Of a stretch of 64,000 nucleotides of DNA, positions 35,835 to 47,017 are shown in pieces. The position numbers and the translations under genes were made by a program. The number at the start of each line of letters is the position of its first letter. Positions within the stretch are counted from its first letter, which is position 1. The notes under the pieces were generated by a model. It did no database searches. It had not been told where the DNA came from and saw nothing but the letters and a program-made list of their open reading frames with translations. The stretch is from Cystobacter fuscus (GTDB lineage Bacteria > Myxococcota > Myxococcia > Myxococcales > Myxococcaceae), in contig NZ_CP022098.1 in assembly GCF_002305875.1 (NCBI RefSeq), forward strand, positions 4,154,001 to 4,218,000, given 5' to 3'.

Positions 35835-36038
35835 GCGCGCCTCTGCTCCTCAGGGGATGGTGCGGGCGTCGACAGATTATCGTCTGGCGGTCGTTTCGGG
35901 TTGTGCTCCTGCTTCATTTTTCTCACGCACCCTGTGGGGCGCCAGGGGGAGAAGTCGCCTGAGCGGAGGTGGATGTCGGTCAATGACCGGAAAAGGAGCA
36001 CCCGCCACGGCCGGCTTCGGGCGAGCGGGCCCCGGGGC

Positions 36039-37604
36039 TCAGGCGTCCCGGGCGATGGGGAGGCGGACGGTGAAGGTGCTGCCGCGGCCGGGCTGGCTTT
36101 GCGCCTCGATGCGGCCCATGTGGCGCGTGATGATGTCGGCGCTGATGGACAGACCCAGCCCCGCGCCCTTGCCGGGCGCCTTGGTGGTGAAGAAGGGGGT
36201 GAAGGCCTTGGCGAGCACCTCCGGAGTCATTCCATGGCCCGTGTCGGAGATGCGCACGAGCACCTCGTCTCCTTCGTGCCGCGTGGAGACCTCGATGATG
36301 CCCTGCTCGGGCAGGGACTGGACGGCGTTGAGCAGCAGGTGGGTGAACACCTGGTTGAGCTGGGCGGGGCGGCCGAGGATGGGGGGAATGGGCTGCTGGT
36401 AGTCGCAGCGCACCTCGCTGCGGTACTTGAGCTGGTTCCACACCACCTTGAGCGTGGTGGCCAGCTCCCGGTTCACGTCCACCAGTTCCTGGTGTCCGGA
36501 GTCCTCGCGCACGAAGGCCTTCAGGCTGCGCACGATGTCCGCCACGCGGTTGGCGCCCTCGCGCGAGTCCTGGAGCAGATCGTTCACGTCGCCCAGCAGG
36601 TAGTCCAGGTCCTCCTGCTCCTGGTAGGCCCGGATGCGCGAGAGCAGCTCCGCTTGCGGCTCCGACAACGCGGGGCTCGCGGCCTCGGCGAGCTCCCGGT
36701 AGCGGGCGATGAGCTCGGTGAAGACCGCGAGGTACTGGGTGAGCGTGGCCAGGTTGCTCGTGATGTAGCCCAGCGGGTTGTTGATTTCGTGGGCGATGCC
36801 GGCCACGAGCTGTCCGAGCAGGGCCATGCGCTCGGCGTGCAGCAGCTGCGCCTGGCGCTCCTCCAGGGCCACCGTGGTGTACAGCAGGGACTCGGTGCGC
36901 TGGTTGACCAGCGCCTCGAGCTGATCCCGATTGCTCTGCAGCTCCTCCTCCTGACGCCGCAGCAGCGCCTCGTCGCGGTGCCGCCGTTGTTCTCCGCGCC
37001 ACCCCAGCAGGAGGCTGCAACAGGTGGTGACGAAGGGGTGGAAGTGCTCGATGAGCTCGGGCGTGTAGTCGTCGTCGGCGTTGGCGATGACCACCATGCC
37101 CACCACGTCGTCGCCCGACTTGCAGGGCAGCGCCAGGATCGTCCTCGCCGGGAAGAGGTGGAGCAGCAGGGGCTCGCCACGGGGCTCCGCTTCCTGTGCG
37201 TTGAGCAGCAACGGCTCGCCCGTGGTGAGCAGGGTGGCGAGGGGCTCCGAGATCGCGCCTTGCCCCAGGTCCAGGGGAAGGGGCCCTTCCTGTTGTGGCT
37301 CGTGCGCCACCGGGGCCCAGGGCAGGTGGGCGAGGGCATGGAGCCGCAGCGAGGCGGGCTCCCCCGGCGAGTGGAGCACCTCGGCGATGAAGCCGGACTC
37401 GCTCTGGGTGAGGTCGAGCAGCAGCCCGAGCAGTCTGTCGAACAGCCGTTGGAGGTTCTCGCCCCGGGCGAAGTCCAGGTGGGCCGCGCTGAGGGCCTGG
37501 AGCAGACGGTGACTCGTCTCGAGCGCCTGCTGCGCGGTGGGCGTACGCGAGCGGGGACGACCCGGGGCTGTTTCTGATCGGCGACCCGACGCGGCTTTGT
37601 TCAT
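36039..37604 (-). CDS. GAF-domain histidine kinase
   Basis: A 521-residue cytoplasmic kinase with an N-terminal GAF domain (about residues 30-195, including LALPCKSGDDVVGMVVIAN), a coiled-coil, the phosphoacceptor His near residue 270 in IAHEINNPLGYI, and an HATPase with G1 DTGHGM and G2 GAGLGLSI. Its C-terminal half is closely similar to that of the kinase at 31923-34172 (for example, the same FTPFFTTK segment), so the two are probably paralogues that differ in having PAS domains or not. No membrane helix or receiver is present. Partner regulator unknown. Confidence 0.92.
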   Translation of the reverse strand: MNKAASGRRSETAPGRPRSRTPTAQQALETSHRLLQALSAAHLDFARGENLQRLFDRLLGLLLDLTQSESGFIAEVLHSPGEPASLRLHALAHLPWAPVAHEPQQEGPLPLDLGQGAISEPLATLLTTGEPLLLNAQEAEPRGEPLLLHLFPARTILALPCKSGDDVVGMVVIANADDDYTPELIEHFHPFVTTCCSLLLGWRGEQRRHRDEALLRRQEEELQSNRDQLEALVNQRTESLLYTTVALEERQAQLLHAERMALLGQLVAGIAHEINNPLGYITSNLATLTQYLAVFTELIARYRELAEAASPALSEPQAELLSRIRAYQEQEDLDYLLGDVNDLLQDSREGANRVADIVRSLKAFVREDSGHQELVDVNRELATTLKVVWNQLKYRSEVRCDYQQPIPPILGRPAQLNQVFTHLLLNAVQSLPEQGIIEVSTRHEGDEVLVRISDTGHGMTPEVLAKAFTPFFTTKAPGKGAGLGLSISADIITRHMGRIEAQSQPGRGSTFTVRLPIARDA

Positions 37605-37773
37605 CGTTTTCTCATGCTAACGCGTCCGGGTGGGGGCTTCGCTCCAGGTGGCGTCCACGTGGCGGATGTTCATGCCTGTTCGCTCGGGTGGGCACGCCTC
37701 GGCAGGGCTGCTCGTGAATCCGAATTCACTCCAGGCATGTGGCGGGCCGGGGGGGTACCCGGCGCGTAGGGGC

Positions 37774-38415
37774 TCAGAACTTGGGAATGCGCAGGGTCTT
37801 GCTGATCATCGCGCTGCCGCTCAGGAAGTAGAGCAGCACCAGGGGGTGGAGCTGGTAGCCGCCCAGGCTCCAGACGCCGAAGGGGAGGGCGTCGCCGGTG
37901 CGGCCCTGCCAGAAGAAGAAGGCGAGCACCATGACCAGCGCCAGGCTGGTGGGGATGGGGGTGCCCTCGAAGTACTTCACCTTGCCCGTGGCGTCCGCGA
38001 GGGTGCTGAGGGTGGCGTTGAAGCGCGCCAGCCGGCTGATGCCGCAGCCCACGAAGTAGAGGAGCACCAGCACGTCCAGCCCCCCGCGCAGTCCCATGGC
38101 GAAGGCGAGCGCCGCGGGCGCCATGCCGAAGGAGATGACGTCCGCCAGCGAGTCCAGGTCCGCGCCCAGCGGGGAGGAGCGGAAGCGCCAGCGCGCGATG
38201 CGTCCGTCCAGGGCATCGAAGAGGAAGGCCAGGGGCATCAGGCCGAAGGCCAGCCACAACCAGGAGGGCTGGTGCGTGGCCAGGTACTGCATCTGCGCCA
38301 GGATGGCGCCCGAGCCCGCGAAGGCGTTGCCCAGGGTGACGAAGTCCGCCGGGGTGAAGGTGCGGATCATCGAGAAGTGGCGGGGTTCTCGTTTGTGCTG
38401 CGACTCCGTCGGCAT
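37774..38415 (-). CDS. pssA: CDP-diacylglycerol-serine O-phosphatidyltransferase
   Basis: A 213-residue integral membrane enzyme of the CDP-alcohol phosphatidyltransferase family. The catalytic signature is complete: DALDGRIAR, then the GADLDSLAD half, near residues 67-92. About six hydrophobic helices follow. It makes phosphatidylserine, the precursor of phosphatidylethanolamine, from CDP-diacylglycerol and serine. Family members with the FxTPANxxTxxN-type start (here FTPADFVTLGN) and DISFGxAP-like helix (here VISFGMAP) are mostly phosphatidylserine synthases. It stands alone, divergent from the large lipoprotein gene. Confidence 0.88.
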   Translation of the reverse strand: MPTESQHKREPRHFSMIRTFTPADFVTLGNAFAGSGAILAQMQYLATHQPSWLWLAFGLMPLAFLFDALDGRIARWRFRSSPLGADLDSLADVISFGMAPAALAFAMGLRGGLDVLVLLYFVGCGISRLARFNATLSTLADATGKVKYFEGTPIPTSLALVMVLAFFFWQGRTGDALPFGVWSLGGYQLHPLVLLYFLSGSAMISKTLRIPKF

Positions 38416-38735
38416 GCAATCCCTCCGCGGCCCCTCGGGGCGTACACCCCTCGGCTTAGCGCATCTCGGGGCGTTCTCCCGAGTTTTTCCCGGACGCGGC
38501 GCTGTGTCTCATGGATGCGCTCCCCCCCGGCCCGGGGGTGGGGAGAAGAAGACTTCTGACGATGGGTATCGAACAGCATCCTCGTGGGAAGGGGCGAGGG
38601 AAGAGGGAACGATGGACAGGGTCGTGGACAGGACGTTGCCCACCCCCGGATAGGTGCCTAGTTTCGCAACGTGACTCCATAGGGTTCACGCGTGTGGGTT
38701 TCCTCGGTGGATGGGCGTGCAGGTGGGGAAGGGAC
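38416..38735. other. 320-bp divergent intergenic region with a terminator-like hairpin
   Basis: This gap between pssA and the large lipoprotein gene must contain both promoters. On the plus strand CTCGGG (38465-38470) and CCCGAG (38478-38483) form a short hairpin followed directly by five T residues, like a weak intrinsic terminator. No gene is known to end there on that strand, so it may end a short leader RNA or be chance. A GC palindrome (CCCCCCCGGCCCGGGGG) lies near 38523. Nothing else stands out. Confidence 0.4.
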
Positions 38736-41699
38736 ATGGCTGCGATGAGCAAGCGCTGGAGGCTGTGGGTCCTCGCGGTGCTGGTGGTTCTGACGGGGTG
38801 TGAGGACAGGGATCGCCCCGTCATCGCCGATGGTCGGTTGACGGCGACACCAGGGGGAGTGGATTTGCAGAGGGTCGCGATGTTCGACGGGCGCGAGGTG
38901 GAGGTGGTCCTGCGCAACGTCGGGCGGGCCCGCCTCAATGTGGACGAGGCCTGGGTGGAGGGGGCCGCGGGCGCCTGGCAGGTGGCGTTCACCCATGAGG
39001 GGCCGCATGCGCTCGTGCCGGGCAGCGAGTGCGTGCTGCGCGTGCGCTTCAATCCCCAACAGGAGGGGCCGATGCCCGCCACGCTCGTGGTGCGCTCGGA
39101 CGCGCTGAAGGAGCCCGTGGTGCGCGTGCCCCTGCAGGGGGTGGGTGTGGATGCCTGGGCGCGGGTGACGCCGCGCAAGCTGGACTTCGGCCGCATCGAG
39201 CTGGAGTCGACCAAGACGCTCGCGCTCACCGTCTCCAATCCGACGGATCTCCCGGTGGAGGTGACGCCGAAGCTGCTGGGGGTGCAGAAGGACGAGTTCG
39301 TCGCGGAGCCGCTCGTGCTCGGGCCGAGCGAGGAGCGCGAGCTGCCCATCACCTTCGTTCCGACGAAGGCGGGCCCCAAGCAGGTGGCGCTCGCGGTGTC
39401 CCCCTGCAAGGGGTGCGCGGACGTGGCGGTCCAGGTGTCGGCCGAGGGGTTGGATCGGGCGGTGGTGGCCGAGCCGGCCGAGCTCGACTTCGGCTCGATT
39501 CCAGTGGATCAGGAGCGCGTGCGGCCCCTGCGCCTGCACAACCTCAGCACCGAGCCCATGACGGTCACCTCGCTCACGCTGACGAGCACGGAGGCCTCCT
39601 TCAGCCATGGGCCGCCGACGCTGCCCCTGGTGCTGGGGCCCGGGGAGGTGCGCACGTGGGACTTCCGCTACAGCCCCGGACACATGGGCCCGGCCGAGAA
39701 CCTGGCGTCGTTTCGAGTGGAGAGCCGGCGCAATCCGACCACGGACGTGCCGCTGCGCGGCTTTGGCGGCGCGGCGGAGCTGTGCGTGTCGCCGCTCAGC
39801 CGGAACTTCGGCCGCCAGCCGCTCGGCTCGAAGACGGCGCAGATCATCAACGTGAAGAACTGCGGCTCGGTCAACGGCGGGCCCCTGACGATCCACGGGC
39901 TCGAGCTCCAGCCGACGGACGGCTCCACGGGCGCGGGCAATGGCCTGTACATGGTGCCCGTCACGCTGCCCTACCGGTTGCGGCCCGGCGAGGAGGTGAA
40001 CCTCAAGGTCTTCTTCGAGCCCATGCGCGAGGGCGCCGCGGCGAGCCGGCTGGTGATGCGCACGGATGTGTACTCGGGCGACACCACGACCCTGACCTTC
40101 CAGGGGGAGGGTGAGCAGCACGGGCCCTGCCGTGTCTCCTACACCCCGGTGGCCGTGGACTTCGGCACGGTGCAGCCCGGACGGGGCGCCGTGCTGGGCG
40201 TGAAGGTGGACAACCCGGGTGAAGACCTGTGCGCGGTGAAGAACATCCGCATGCGCGACACCGGGGGCGGGGTGTTCAGCCTGCCCGGTGGCGAGCTGGA
40301 TGGCGTCGTCGTGTATCCGGGGGACTCGTTCAGCTTCATGGTCGCCTTCGCCGCGCCCCTGACGGGCGGGGACTTCCTGGGCTCGGTGCAGATCGAGCAG
40401 TGGGATCCGGCCAACCCCCTGGTGCTCATCCCGTTGAGGGCCCACACGCAGGACACGTGCCTGGTGGTGTCGCCGCGCTACGTGGACTTCGGCGTCTCGC
40501 GCCCGGATTGTTCGCCCGCGCCGCGCGAGGTGAACTACATCAATGGATGCCAGGCGCCGCTGACGGTGTCGGACGTGCGCATCGGCCCGGGCACCACGGA
40601 TGGTGAGTTCGTGCTGCGCGACTCGCCCGTGCCGCCCTTCATGCTCGCGCCGGGTGAGGCGTTCACGGTGTCGGTGGGCTACCTCGCCCAGGTGTTCGGG
40701 ATGAATCTGTCGCCCCTGTTCGTGGCGTCCTCGGATCTACCCGCGCCGATGCTGGTGCCGCTCGTGGGCGAGTCCTCCAAGCGCCTGGACAAGACGGACC
40801 AGTTCATCCAGCAGGACGGCTCCAAGGTGGATGTGCTCCTCGTGGTGGACAACACCGCGTCCATGGTGGAGGAGCAGCCGCGCCTGGTGGCGGCCATGCC
40901 CGCCTTCGTCGAGGCGGCGCTGGCCAAGGGCGTGGACCTGAACATCGCGGTCACCACCACCGGCATCGATCCAGGTGGCACCAACACCTGCCCGGGTGGT
41001 GCGCAGGGCGCGGAGGCGGGCCGCTTCTTCCCGGTGGATGGCAGCCGGCCGCGCATCCTGAACCGTCAGACGCCGGACCTGGCGGCGGTGCTGCAGAACA
41101 ACGTGAACGTGGGCCAGTGTGCCGCGCTGGAGCAGGGCTTCGAGGCGGTGCGGCGGGCGCTGTCGCCTCCGCTGGTGACGAGCGCGGACGACGTGCGCAC
41201 CCCGCAGCCCAACGATGGCAACCAGGGCTTCCTGCGCGACGAGGCGGCGCTGGTGGTCGTCTTCGTGGGCGACGAGGATGACCACTCGCCGGACAGCGTG
41301 GAGACCTACGTGCGCTTCCTGCAGGCGCGCAAGGGCGAGAACCAGCCGCAGCGCATGACGCTCTACGCGATCGCCCCCACGGCCGAGGGCTGCCCCACGT
41401 CGGGTGGTGGCGGCACGCGCTACGCCGAGGCGGCGGCCCGCACGGGGGGCGAGGTGCTCTCCATCTGCTCGGCCGACTACTCGCCGCTGATGCGCTCGGT
41501 GGCCAACAAGGCGTTCTCTGCGCAGGACCGCTTCCCGCTGAGCGAGCTGCCGGACGCGGGCAGCATCGCCGTGTCCGTGAACGGCGCGCCCGTCACCGGG
41601 GGGTGGAGCTACGACGGAGCCACCAACAGCGTCGTGTTCACCACGGCGCCCGCGGCGGGCGCGAAGGTGGAGATCTACTACCGCCGGGCGTGCGAGTAG
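38736..41699 (+). CDS. Large choice-of-anchor/ASH-repeat lipoprotein with VWA-like domain
   Basis: A 987-residue exported lipoprotein. The signal peptide ends in LTGC with the lipidated cysteine at residue 22 (19 if translation starts at the second Met). At least six Ig-like ASPM-SPD2-Hydin/choice-of-anchor-D repeats follow, each with the [LVN]DFG or NFG core, such as KLDFGRIELES, ELDFGSIPVD, SRNFGRQPLG, AVDFGTVQPG and YVDFGVSRPD. From about residue 695 comes a VWA-like domain with VLLVVDNTASM, a variant MIDAS motif. A short beta domain closes the protein (SIAVSVNGAPVTGGW). GGGGAAGGG precedes ATG 38736. Such proteins lie on the outer membrane and probably bind partners; the exact role is unknown. 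Confidence 0.88.
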   Translation: MAAMSKRWRLWVLAVLVVLTGCEDRDRPVIADGRLTATPGGVDLQRVAMFDGREVEVVLRNVGRARLNVDEAWVEGAAGAWQVAFTHEGPHALVPGSECVLRVRFNPQQEGPMPATLVVRSDALKEPVVRVPLQGVGVDAWARVTPRKLDFGRIELESTKTLALTVSNPTDLPVEVTPKLLGVQKDEFVAEPLVLGPSEERELPITFVPTKAGPKQVALAVSPCKGCADVAVQVSAEGLDRAVVAEPAELDFGSIPVDQERVRPLRLHNLSTEPMTVTSLTLTSTEASFSHGPPTLPLVLGPGEVRTWDFRYSPGHMGPAENLASFRVESRRNPTTDVPLRGFGGAAELCVSPLSRNFGRQPLGSKTAQIINVKNCGSVNGGPLTIHGLELQPTDGSTGAGNGLYMVPVTLPYRLRPGEEVNLKVFFEPMREGAAASRLVMRTDVYSGDTTTLTFQGEGEQHGPCRVSYTPVAVDFGTVQPGRGAVLGVKVDNPGEDLCAVKNIRMRDTGGGVFSLPGGELDGVVVYPGDSFSFMVAFAAPLTGGDFLGSVQIEQWDPANPLVLIPLRAHTQDTCLVVSPRYVDFGVSRPDCSPAPREVNYINGCQAPLTVSDVRIGPGTTDGEFVLRDSPVPPFMLAPGEAFTVSVGYLAQVFGMNLSPLFVASSDLPAPMLVPLVGESSKRLDKTDQFIQQDGSKVDVLLVVDNTASMVEEQPRLVAAMPAFVEAALAKGVDLNIAVTTTGIDPGGTNTCPGGAQGAEAGRFFPVDGSRPRILNRQTPDLAAVLQNNVNVGQCAALEQGFEAVRRALSPPLVTSADDVRTPQPNDGNQGFLRDEAALVVVFVGDEDDHSPDSVETYVRFLQARKGENQPQRMTLYAIAPTAEGCPTSGGGGTRYAEAAARTGGEVLSICSADYSPLMRSVANKAFSAQDRFPLSELPDAGSIAVSVNGAPVTGGWSYDGATNSVVFTTAPAAGAKVEIYYRRACE

Positions 41700-41827
41700 G
41701 CACGCGGGGGACGGGGGTTGGGGGGAGCGCCGGAGCCGGAAGATCGGCCTCCGGCGGACATGTCGGGCCCGGATGCTACAGCTCCAGATCGGTCTGTGCG
41801 GTTGACCGGAAAATTGGAGGGTTACCC

Positions 41828-42247
41828 ATGCTGAGTACCCTGGGGGCATCTCGGCGGCAGGAGGCATCCGTGAGTACCCGACAGCACGACGACAACTCTA
41901 CTTCCGGGCAGCCGTCCGGTCGTCGCGCGCCATCTCCGGTGCGGCCGCCCGCTGGCGGTCTGCGCGTCATCAAGGGTGGGGGGCAGCGGCGGCAGGACGA
42001 GCCCCTGACGTCCCGTGACGCGGTGGCGCGCGTGCTCATGGAGGCGGGCGTGGACCTGCTGTTGCGCCGCATCAGCCCGGCGCGCGCCGCGGAGATCGAG
42101 CACAAGGTGGACCGGGTGCTGGATCTCTTCGATCGGGTGGATGCCGCCCCCCTGCTCATGCCCGTGTTGCAGCGGCACCTGGACGACCTGGAGGCGCTCA
42201 TGCGAGAGACCCGCCAGGTCCGCTCGCCCGTGCGCCGCGGGGGGTAG
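41828..42247 (+). CDS. Hypothetical protein, helical C-terminal half
   Basis: A 139-residue protein. The first ~65 residues are polar, rich in Ser, Arg and Pro, and probably disordered. The second half, from RDAVARVLMEAGVDLLLRRISP to LQRHLDDLEALMRET, looks like three amphipathic helices. TTGGAGGG six bases before ATG 41828 gives strong support for translation. It lies 113 bp before the first of two PEGA-domain Ser/Thr kinases on the same strand and may be a small partner of them. No family recognised. Confidence 0.72.
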   Translation: MLSTLGASRRQEASVSTRQHDDNSTSGQPSGRRAPSPVRPPAGGLRVIKGGGQRRQDEPLTSRDAVARVLMEAGVDLLLRRISPARAAEIEHKVDRVLDLFDRVDAAPLLMPVLQRHLDDLEALMRETRQVRSPVRRGG

Positions 42248-42360
42248 GCAGGGAAGAGTGTGACAGGAGGTTTGACCCTCCGCGCCGGGCCGCTTACGCT
42301 CGTGGCCCTTGTCCGGGCGCTCCGCGTCCCTGGGTCTCCGCCGTGGGGGCATGTCGCACT

Positions 42361-44292
42361 GTGTCAATCGAGAGCTACGGCAAATACCAGCTCCTCAAGA
42401 GGATCGCCACGGGTGGCATGGCTCAGATCTTCCTCGCGCGTGAGCGGGGACAGAATCGGCTGCTGGTCATCAAGCGAATCCTCCCGCACCTGGCGGACAA
42501 CGAGGAATTCGTCCAGATGTTCCTGGACGAGGCGCGCATCGCGGCTCGGCTTGATCATCCCCACATCGTGCAGATCTACGATCTGGGCTCCCAGGACGAC
42601 AGCTTCTTCATCGCCATGGAGTACATCCATGGAGAGGATCTGCGCCGGGTGTGGAAGCGCGCCGAGCGCTCCGGGCAGCTCATCCCCGTGCCCTTCGTGT
42701 GCCGGGCGCTCAGCGAGGCGTGCGCGGGCCTGGATCATGCGCACAAGAAGGTGGACGCGAACGGCAAGCCGCTCAACATCGTCCACCGGGACATCTCGCC
42801 GCAGAACATCCTGCTGACGTTCGATGGGCGCACGAAGGTGGTGGACTTCGGAATCGCCAAGGCGGCGGACCAGGCCACCGAGACGCGCTCGGGCGTGCTC
42901 AAGGGCAAGTACTCGTACATGTCGCCGGAGCAGGCCGCGGGCGAGAAGGTGGACCGCCGCAGCGACATCTTCGCCCTGGGCGTGGTGCTCTACGAGCTGC
43001 TCACCGGGACGCGGCTGTTCAAGCGCTCCAACGACGTCATCACGCTGCAGGCGGTGATCGAGTGCAAGGTGCTCCCGCCCTCGCAGGTCAACCCCCGCGT
43101 GCCGAGGGATCTGGATCCCATCGTCATGAAGGCCCTGGAGCGCGAGCCGGGTGATCGCTACCCGGAGGCGGTGCAGCTGCAGCGGGCCCTGGAGCAGTGG
43201 CTCGACACCTATTCGCAGCCCTCGTCCACGGCGCACCTGGCGGCCTACATGAAGGATCTCTACGCCACGCGCCTGGCCGAGGAAGCGCGGCTGGGAGACG
43301 TGCTCGTGGAGGAGGCCGAGGCGCACTCGCCCTCGATCGCGCCGAAGTCACCCGATCGCACGGGGAGATCCTCCATCGAGACGATGGCCGCGCCGCGCCC
43401 GGACGCGGCCGGTGTGCCGCCGCGCCCGCCGCGCGCCTCCCTGAGCAGCCCGCGCGCCGAGCTGGATCGCAAGCGCACGGTGGATCTGCGCCGGTCTCCG
43501 GGCGAGCCCACCCTGGAGGCGTCCGAGGCGGGGGCCCTGTCCGAGACGGAGATGAGGGACCCGGGGCAACCCTCCGCCCAGCCCCGGTCCCACCGCCGCG
43601 CCGTGCTGGGAATCGGCGCGGGGGTGCTGGTGGGGTTGTTGCTCGGCGGCGTGTGGGCCCTGCGCTCCGAGCCCGTTCCTCCGCCCTCCGCTCCGTTGGC
43701 GCCCGCGGTGGTCGAGGCGCGGCCGACCGAGCCCACTCCCGCCGAGCCCGAGCCCGCGAAGCCCACTCCCACCGAGCCCGAGCCCGCGAAGCCCGCTCTG
43801 GTGCAGGTCACCTTGAAGGCGACGCCCGCGCAGGCCGCGCTGACGGTGGACGGCACGCCGTACGAGAAGTCGCCGGTGGTGGTGTCCGCCACGCCGGGAC
43901 AGGAGCTGCTCGTGCTGGCGCGGGCGCCCCGCTACCAGGAGCTGTCCCGGAAGGTGACGGTGGGGCAGGGCCCCTCGCAGGAGGAGTCCCTGCGGCTGGA
44001 GCCCCTGCCCGAGTCGCGCAAGTCCGAGTCGCGCAAGCCCGATTCGCGCGTGTCCCCGCAGCAGGTGGAGCGCACGCCCGTGGGCAAGGGCACGGTGCGC
44101 TTCGCGGTGACGCCCTGGGCCGAGGTGACGTGTGGGGGGCGCAACCTGGGCAGCACGCCCCTGGGGGGAGATGTCAGCTTCAACGCGGGCGTGTATGAGT
44201 GCCGGTTCTGGAACCCGGACCTCAAGGAGAGCCGCACGGAGCGCGTCGAGGTGAAGCCCAACCGACACACCACCGTGGTCGTGAAGTTCTAG
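42361..44292 (+). CDS. Membrane Ser/Thr protein kinase with PEGA-like C-terminal domains
   Basis: A 643-residue kinase. The catalytic domain spans about residues 7-275, with [11 protein letters not shown] as glycine loop, VIKRIL with the ATP lysine, HRDISPQN as catalytic loop, DFGIAKA and YMSPEQ. A disordered linker leads to a single membrane helix near residues 415-435, followed by Pro/Glu repeats ([22 protein letters not shown]) and a PEGA-like domain pair ([28 protein letters not shown]) outside the cytoplasm. GTG 42361 gives the typical short leader [12 protein letters not shown]; a GTG at 42343 is also in frame. The next gene is a paralogue with the same layout. Confidence 0.92.
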   Translation: MSIESYGKYQLLKRIATGGMAQIFLARERGQNRLLVIKRILPHLADNEEFVQMFLDEARIAARLDHPHIVQIYDLGSQDDSFFIAMEYIHGEDLRRVWKRAERSGQLIPVPFVCRALSEACAGLDHAHKKVDANGKPLNIVHRDISPQNILLTFDGRTKVVDFGIAKAADQATETRSGVLKGKYSYMSPEQAAGEKVDRRSDIFALGVVLYELLTGTRLFKRSNDVITLQAVIECKVLPPSQVNPRVPRDLDPIVMKALEREPGDRYPEAVQLQRALEQWLDTYSQPSSTAHLAAYMKDLYATRLAEEARLGDVLVEEAEAHSPSIAPKSPDRTGRSSIETMAAPRPDAAGVPPRPPRASLSSPRAELDRKRTVDLRRSPGEPTLEASEAGALSETEMRDPGQPSAQPRSHRRAVLGIGAGVLVGLLLGGVWALRSEPVPPPSAPLAPAVVEARPTEPTPAEPEPAKPTPTEPEPAKPALVQVTLKATPAQAALTVDGTPYEKSPVVVSATPGQELLVLARAPRYQELSRKVTVGQGPSQEESLRLEPLPESRKSESRKPDSRVSPQQVERTPVGKGTVRFAVTPWAEVTCGGRNLGSTPLGGDVSFNAGVYECRFWNPDLKESRTERVEVKPNRHTTVVVKF

Positions 44293-44316
44293 CTCGTAGC
44301 CCCGGGACGCTCCGCC

Positions 44317-46260
44317 GTGACCCTCGAAGCAGGTACCCCCATTGGCAAGTACGTCGTCAAGAGCAAGCTCGCCGAGGGGGGCATGGCGGAGATCTACCTG
44401 GCCACCGCCCGGGGGCCGGAGGGATTCGAGAAGGAAGTCGTCATCAAGCGCGTGCGCTCGTTCCTGTCGGACGACGAGGGCTTCGTGCGGATGTTCATCC
44501 AGGAGGCGCGGCTGGCCTCGCGGCTCAACCACGCCAACGTGGTGCAGATCTTCGACTTCGACAAGCACGAGGACTCGTACTACCTGGCCATGGAGTACGT
44601 GCGTGGCACCTCGCTGTGGAACCTGCGCAAGCGCTGCCGCGAGAAGGGCATCCGCATCCCCCCGGTGCTGGTGGCGTACATCGGCTCCCAGGTGGCGGCG
44701 GGGCTGCACTACGCGCACCGCACGCGCTCCCCGGAGGGCGAGACGCTGGGGCTGGTGCACCGCGACGTCACGCCGCACAACGTGCTCCTGTCCTTCGATG
44801 GGGCGGTGAAGCTCACCGACTTCGGCATCGCCAAGGCGGGCAACAAGCTCACCCAGCCGGGCGTGCTCAAGGGGAAGTTCGCGTACATGGCCCCGGAGCA
44901 GGCGCGCGGGGAAGAGGTGGACGCGCGCACGGACGTGTTCGCGCTCGGCGTGGTGCTCTGGGAGATGCTCACCGGAGGCCGCTTGTTCGACGGCGAGTCG
45001 GACGTGGCCGTGCTCCGGGCGGTGCAGGAGAGCGTCATCGTGCCGCCGGCCCGGCTCAATCCGGACGTGCCGGAGGGGCTCGACGAGGTGGTGTGCACCG
45101 CCCTGGAGCGGGAGCCGGCGGCGCGCTACCAGTCGGCCGGCGAGCTGGAGCGCGCGCTGGCCCAGTGCGTGCTGCGCGGCGCCACCAGCGTGGACGACAC
45201 CGACCTGGGCACCTTCGTGCGGCGGCTCTTCGACGTGCCGCTCACCCAGTTCATGCTGTCGCCGGCCGTGCTGCAGGACCGCTCCCAGCGCCATCGCTCC
45301 GGCAGCACCGCCGTGGCGCCGGGGGAGTCCGTGTCCGAGCGTCCCGAGCCGCCGTCCGCCTCCAGGGTGGCGCCCGAGCCCCAGGCCGGGAGCGCGCCCG
45401 CCGCCCCGCGTGAAGCCACCGCCGTGATGCCGGGAAGCACTCCGTCCTCCGGTTCCCTGCGGCTCGCACCGGGCAACGAGCCCGAGGCGTCCCTGGTGTC
45501 CGCGCCCACCCTCGTCCTCGCCCGCGACGTTCCGGGCGGGCAGGAGGCGAAGGCCAGTGCCGCTTCCCCGCGGGCGCTGACGACTCCAGCGGCCCCGCTC
45601 CCCGCGGTGAGGCAGTCGAGTTCCCTGCCGTCGGTGGGCGTGCCCTCTCCGGAGGTGTCGGTGGTGAAGGCTCCGGAACCGGCCGTGGCGGCACAGGCCA
45701 GCGAGGTGGCGCGTCCGCTCCCGGGCTCGAGCCGTGGACGCCTGGCCGGATGGGTGGGCCTGGGCGTGGGCGTCCTCGTGCTCCTGGGTGGGGGGCTGAT
45801 GTGGCGGTCGTCCACCGCGCCGTCTCCGGCGGGGGCTCCCGTGCCCGAGCCTGCTCCTGCCCCTGCCAATAAGGAGGTGGCCGGGTCCTCCCCAAGGTCT
45901 GGAGTGGAGGCTCCCCCGGCGTCCCCTCCGGCCCGGGAGGCCGTGGTGGCCGCTCCACCGGCCACGGGCGCGCCGTCCGTTCCGGAGCCGTCCGCGCCGG
46001 TCCAGTCGTCCGAGGCGACCCCACAGGCCGCGCCCGCCGTGAAGGCCAAGGGGACCCTCGTCGTCCAGGCCATCCCGTATGCCGACGTCTACCTGGACGG
46101 CAAGCTCGTCAGGCGCGAGGTGCAGGGGACCTGGACCACGTCACTCGCCGCGGGCACCTACCAGTTGAAGTTCGTCCACCCCAACCACTCCGACTCCTCC
46201 AAGGTCACCATCACCGCCAACGGCCGGACGATGAAGAGCTTCCGCCTGCCCGGGCGCTGA
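44317..46260 (+). CDS. Membrane Ser/Thr protein kinase with PEGA domain (paralogue)
   Basis: A 647-residue kinase that starts at GTG 44317, 24 bp after the preceding kinase gene. Its catalytic domain (about residues 10-280) has [35 protein letters not shown] and YMAPEQ. A long Pro/Ala/Ser-rich linker precedes one membrane helix near residues 485-505, then a short extracytoplasmic region ending in a single PEGA domain ([16 protein letters not shown]). The close match of domain order and motifs to the kinase just upstream shows tandem duplication with divergence of the linker. The two may phosphorylate each other or share substrates; this is inference. Confidence 0.92.
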   Translation: MTLEAGTPIGKYVVKSKLAEGGMAEIYLATARGPEGFEKEVVIKRVRSFLSDDEGFVRMFIQEARLASRLNHANVVQIFDFDKHEDSYYLAMEYVRGTSLWNLRKRCREKGIRIPPVLVAYIGSQVAAGLHYAHRTRSPEGETLGLVHRDVTPHNVLLSFDGAVKLTDFGIAKAGNKLTQPGVLKGKFAYMAPEQARGEEVDARTDVFALGVVLWEMLTGGRLFDGESDVAVLRAVQESVIVPPARLNPDVPEGLDEVVCTALEREPAARYQSAGELERALAQCVLRGATSVDDTDLGTFVRRLFDVPLTQFMLSPAVLQDRSQRHRSGSTAVAPGESVSERPEPPSASRVAPEPQAGSAPAAPREATAVMPGSTPSSGSLRLAPGNEPEASLVSAPTLVLARDVPGGQEAKASAASPRALTTPAAPLPAVRQSSSLPSVGVPSPEVSVVKAPEPAVAAQASEVARPLPGSSRGRLAGWVGLGVGVLVLLGGGLMWRSSTAPSPAGAPVPEPAPAPANKEVAGSSPRSGVEAPPASPPAREAVVAAPPATGAPSVPEPSAPVQSSEATPQAAPAVKAKGTLVVQAIPYADVYLDGKLVRREVQGTWTTSLAAGTYQLKFVHPNHSDSSKVTITANGRTMKSFRLPGR

Positions 46261-46411
46261 GTTCGCTCGCGGTGACGGAGCGCGCGTGATTGTTCACTGC
46301 TGATCATGGCCAGGGCGCGGCGTTCTCCCTCGTGAAGGCACGAAAACCTGCATTCCCAATAGGCTGAAGGGCAGGGGACGGGTTAGAGTGGACTCATCCT
46401 TTGGAGGGGAC

Positions 46412-46906
<495 letters not shown>

Positions 46907-47017
46907 GGTGCTGGCTGGGAAGCACGGCGCCCATCCGGTGCTGGCCGCTTCGTTGACACCCCGGGGGGTGGTTGCTAGAGGGACGCCTTCTCCCTCTAGG
47001 CGGAGGCACGCAAACCC

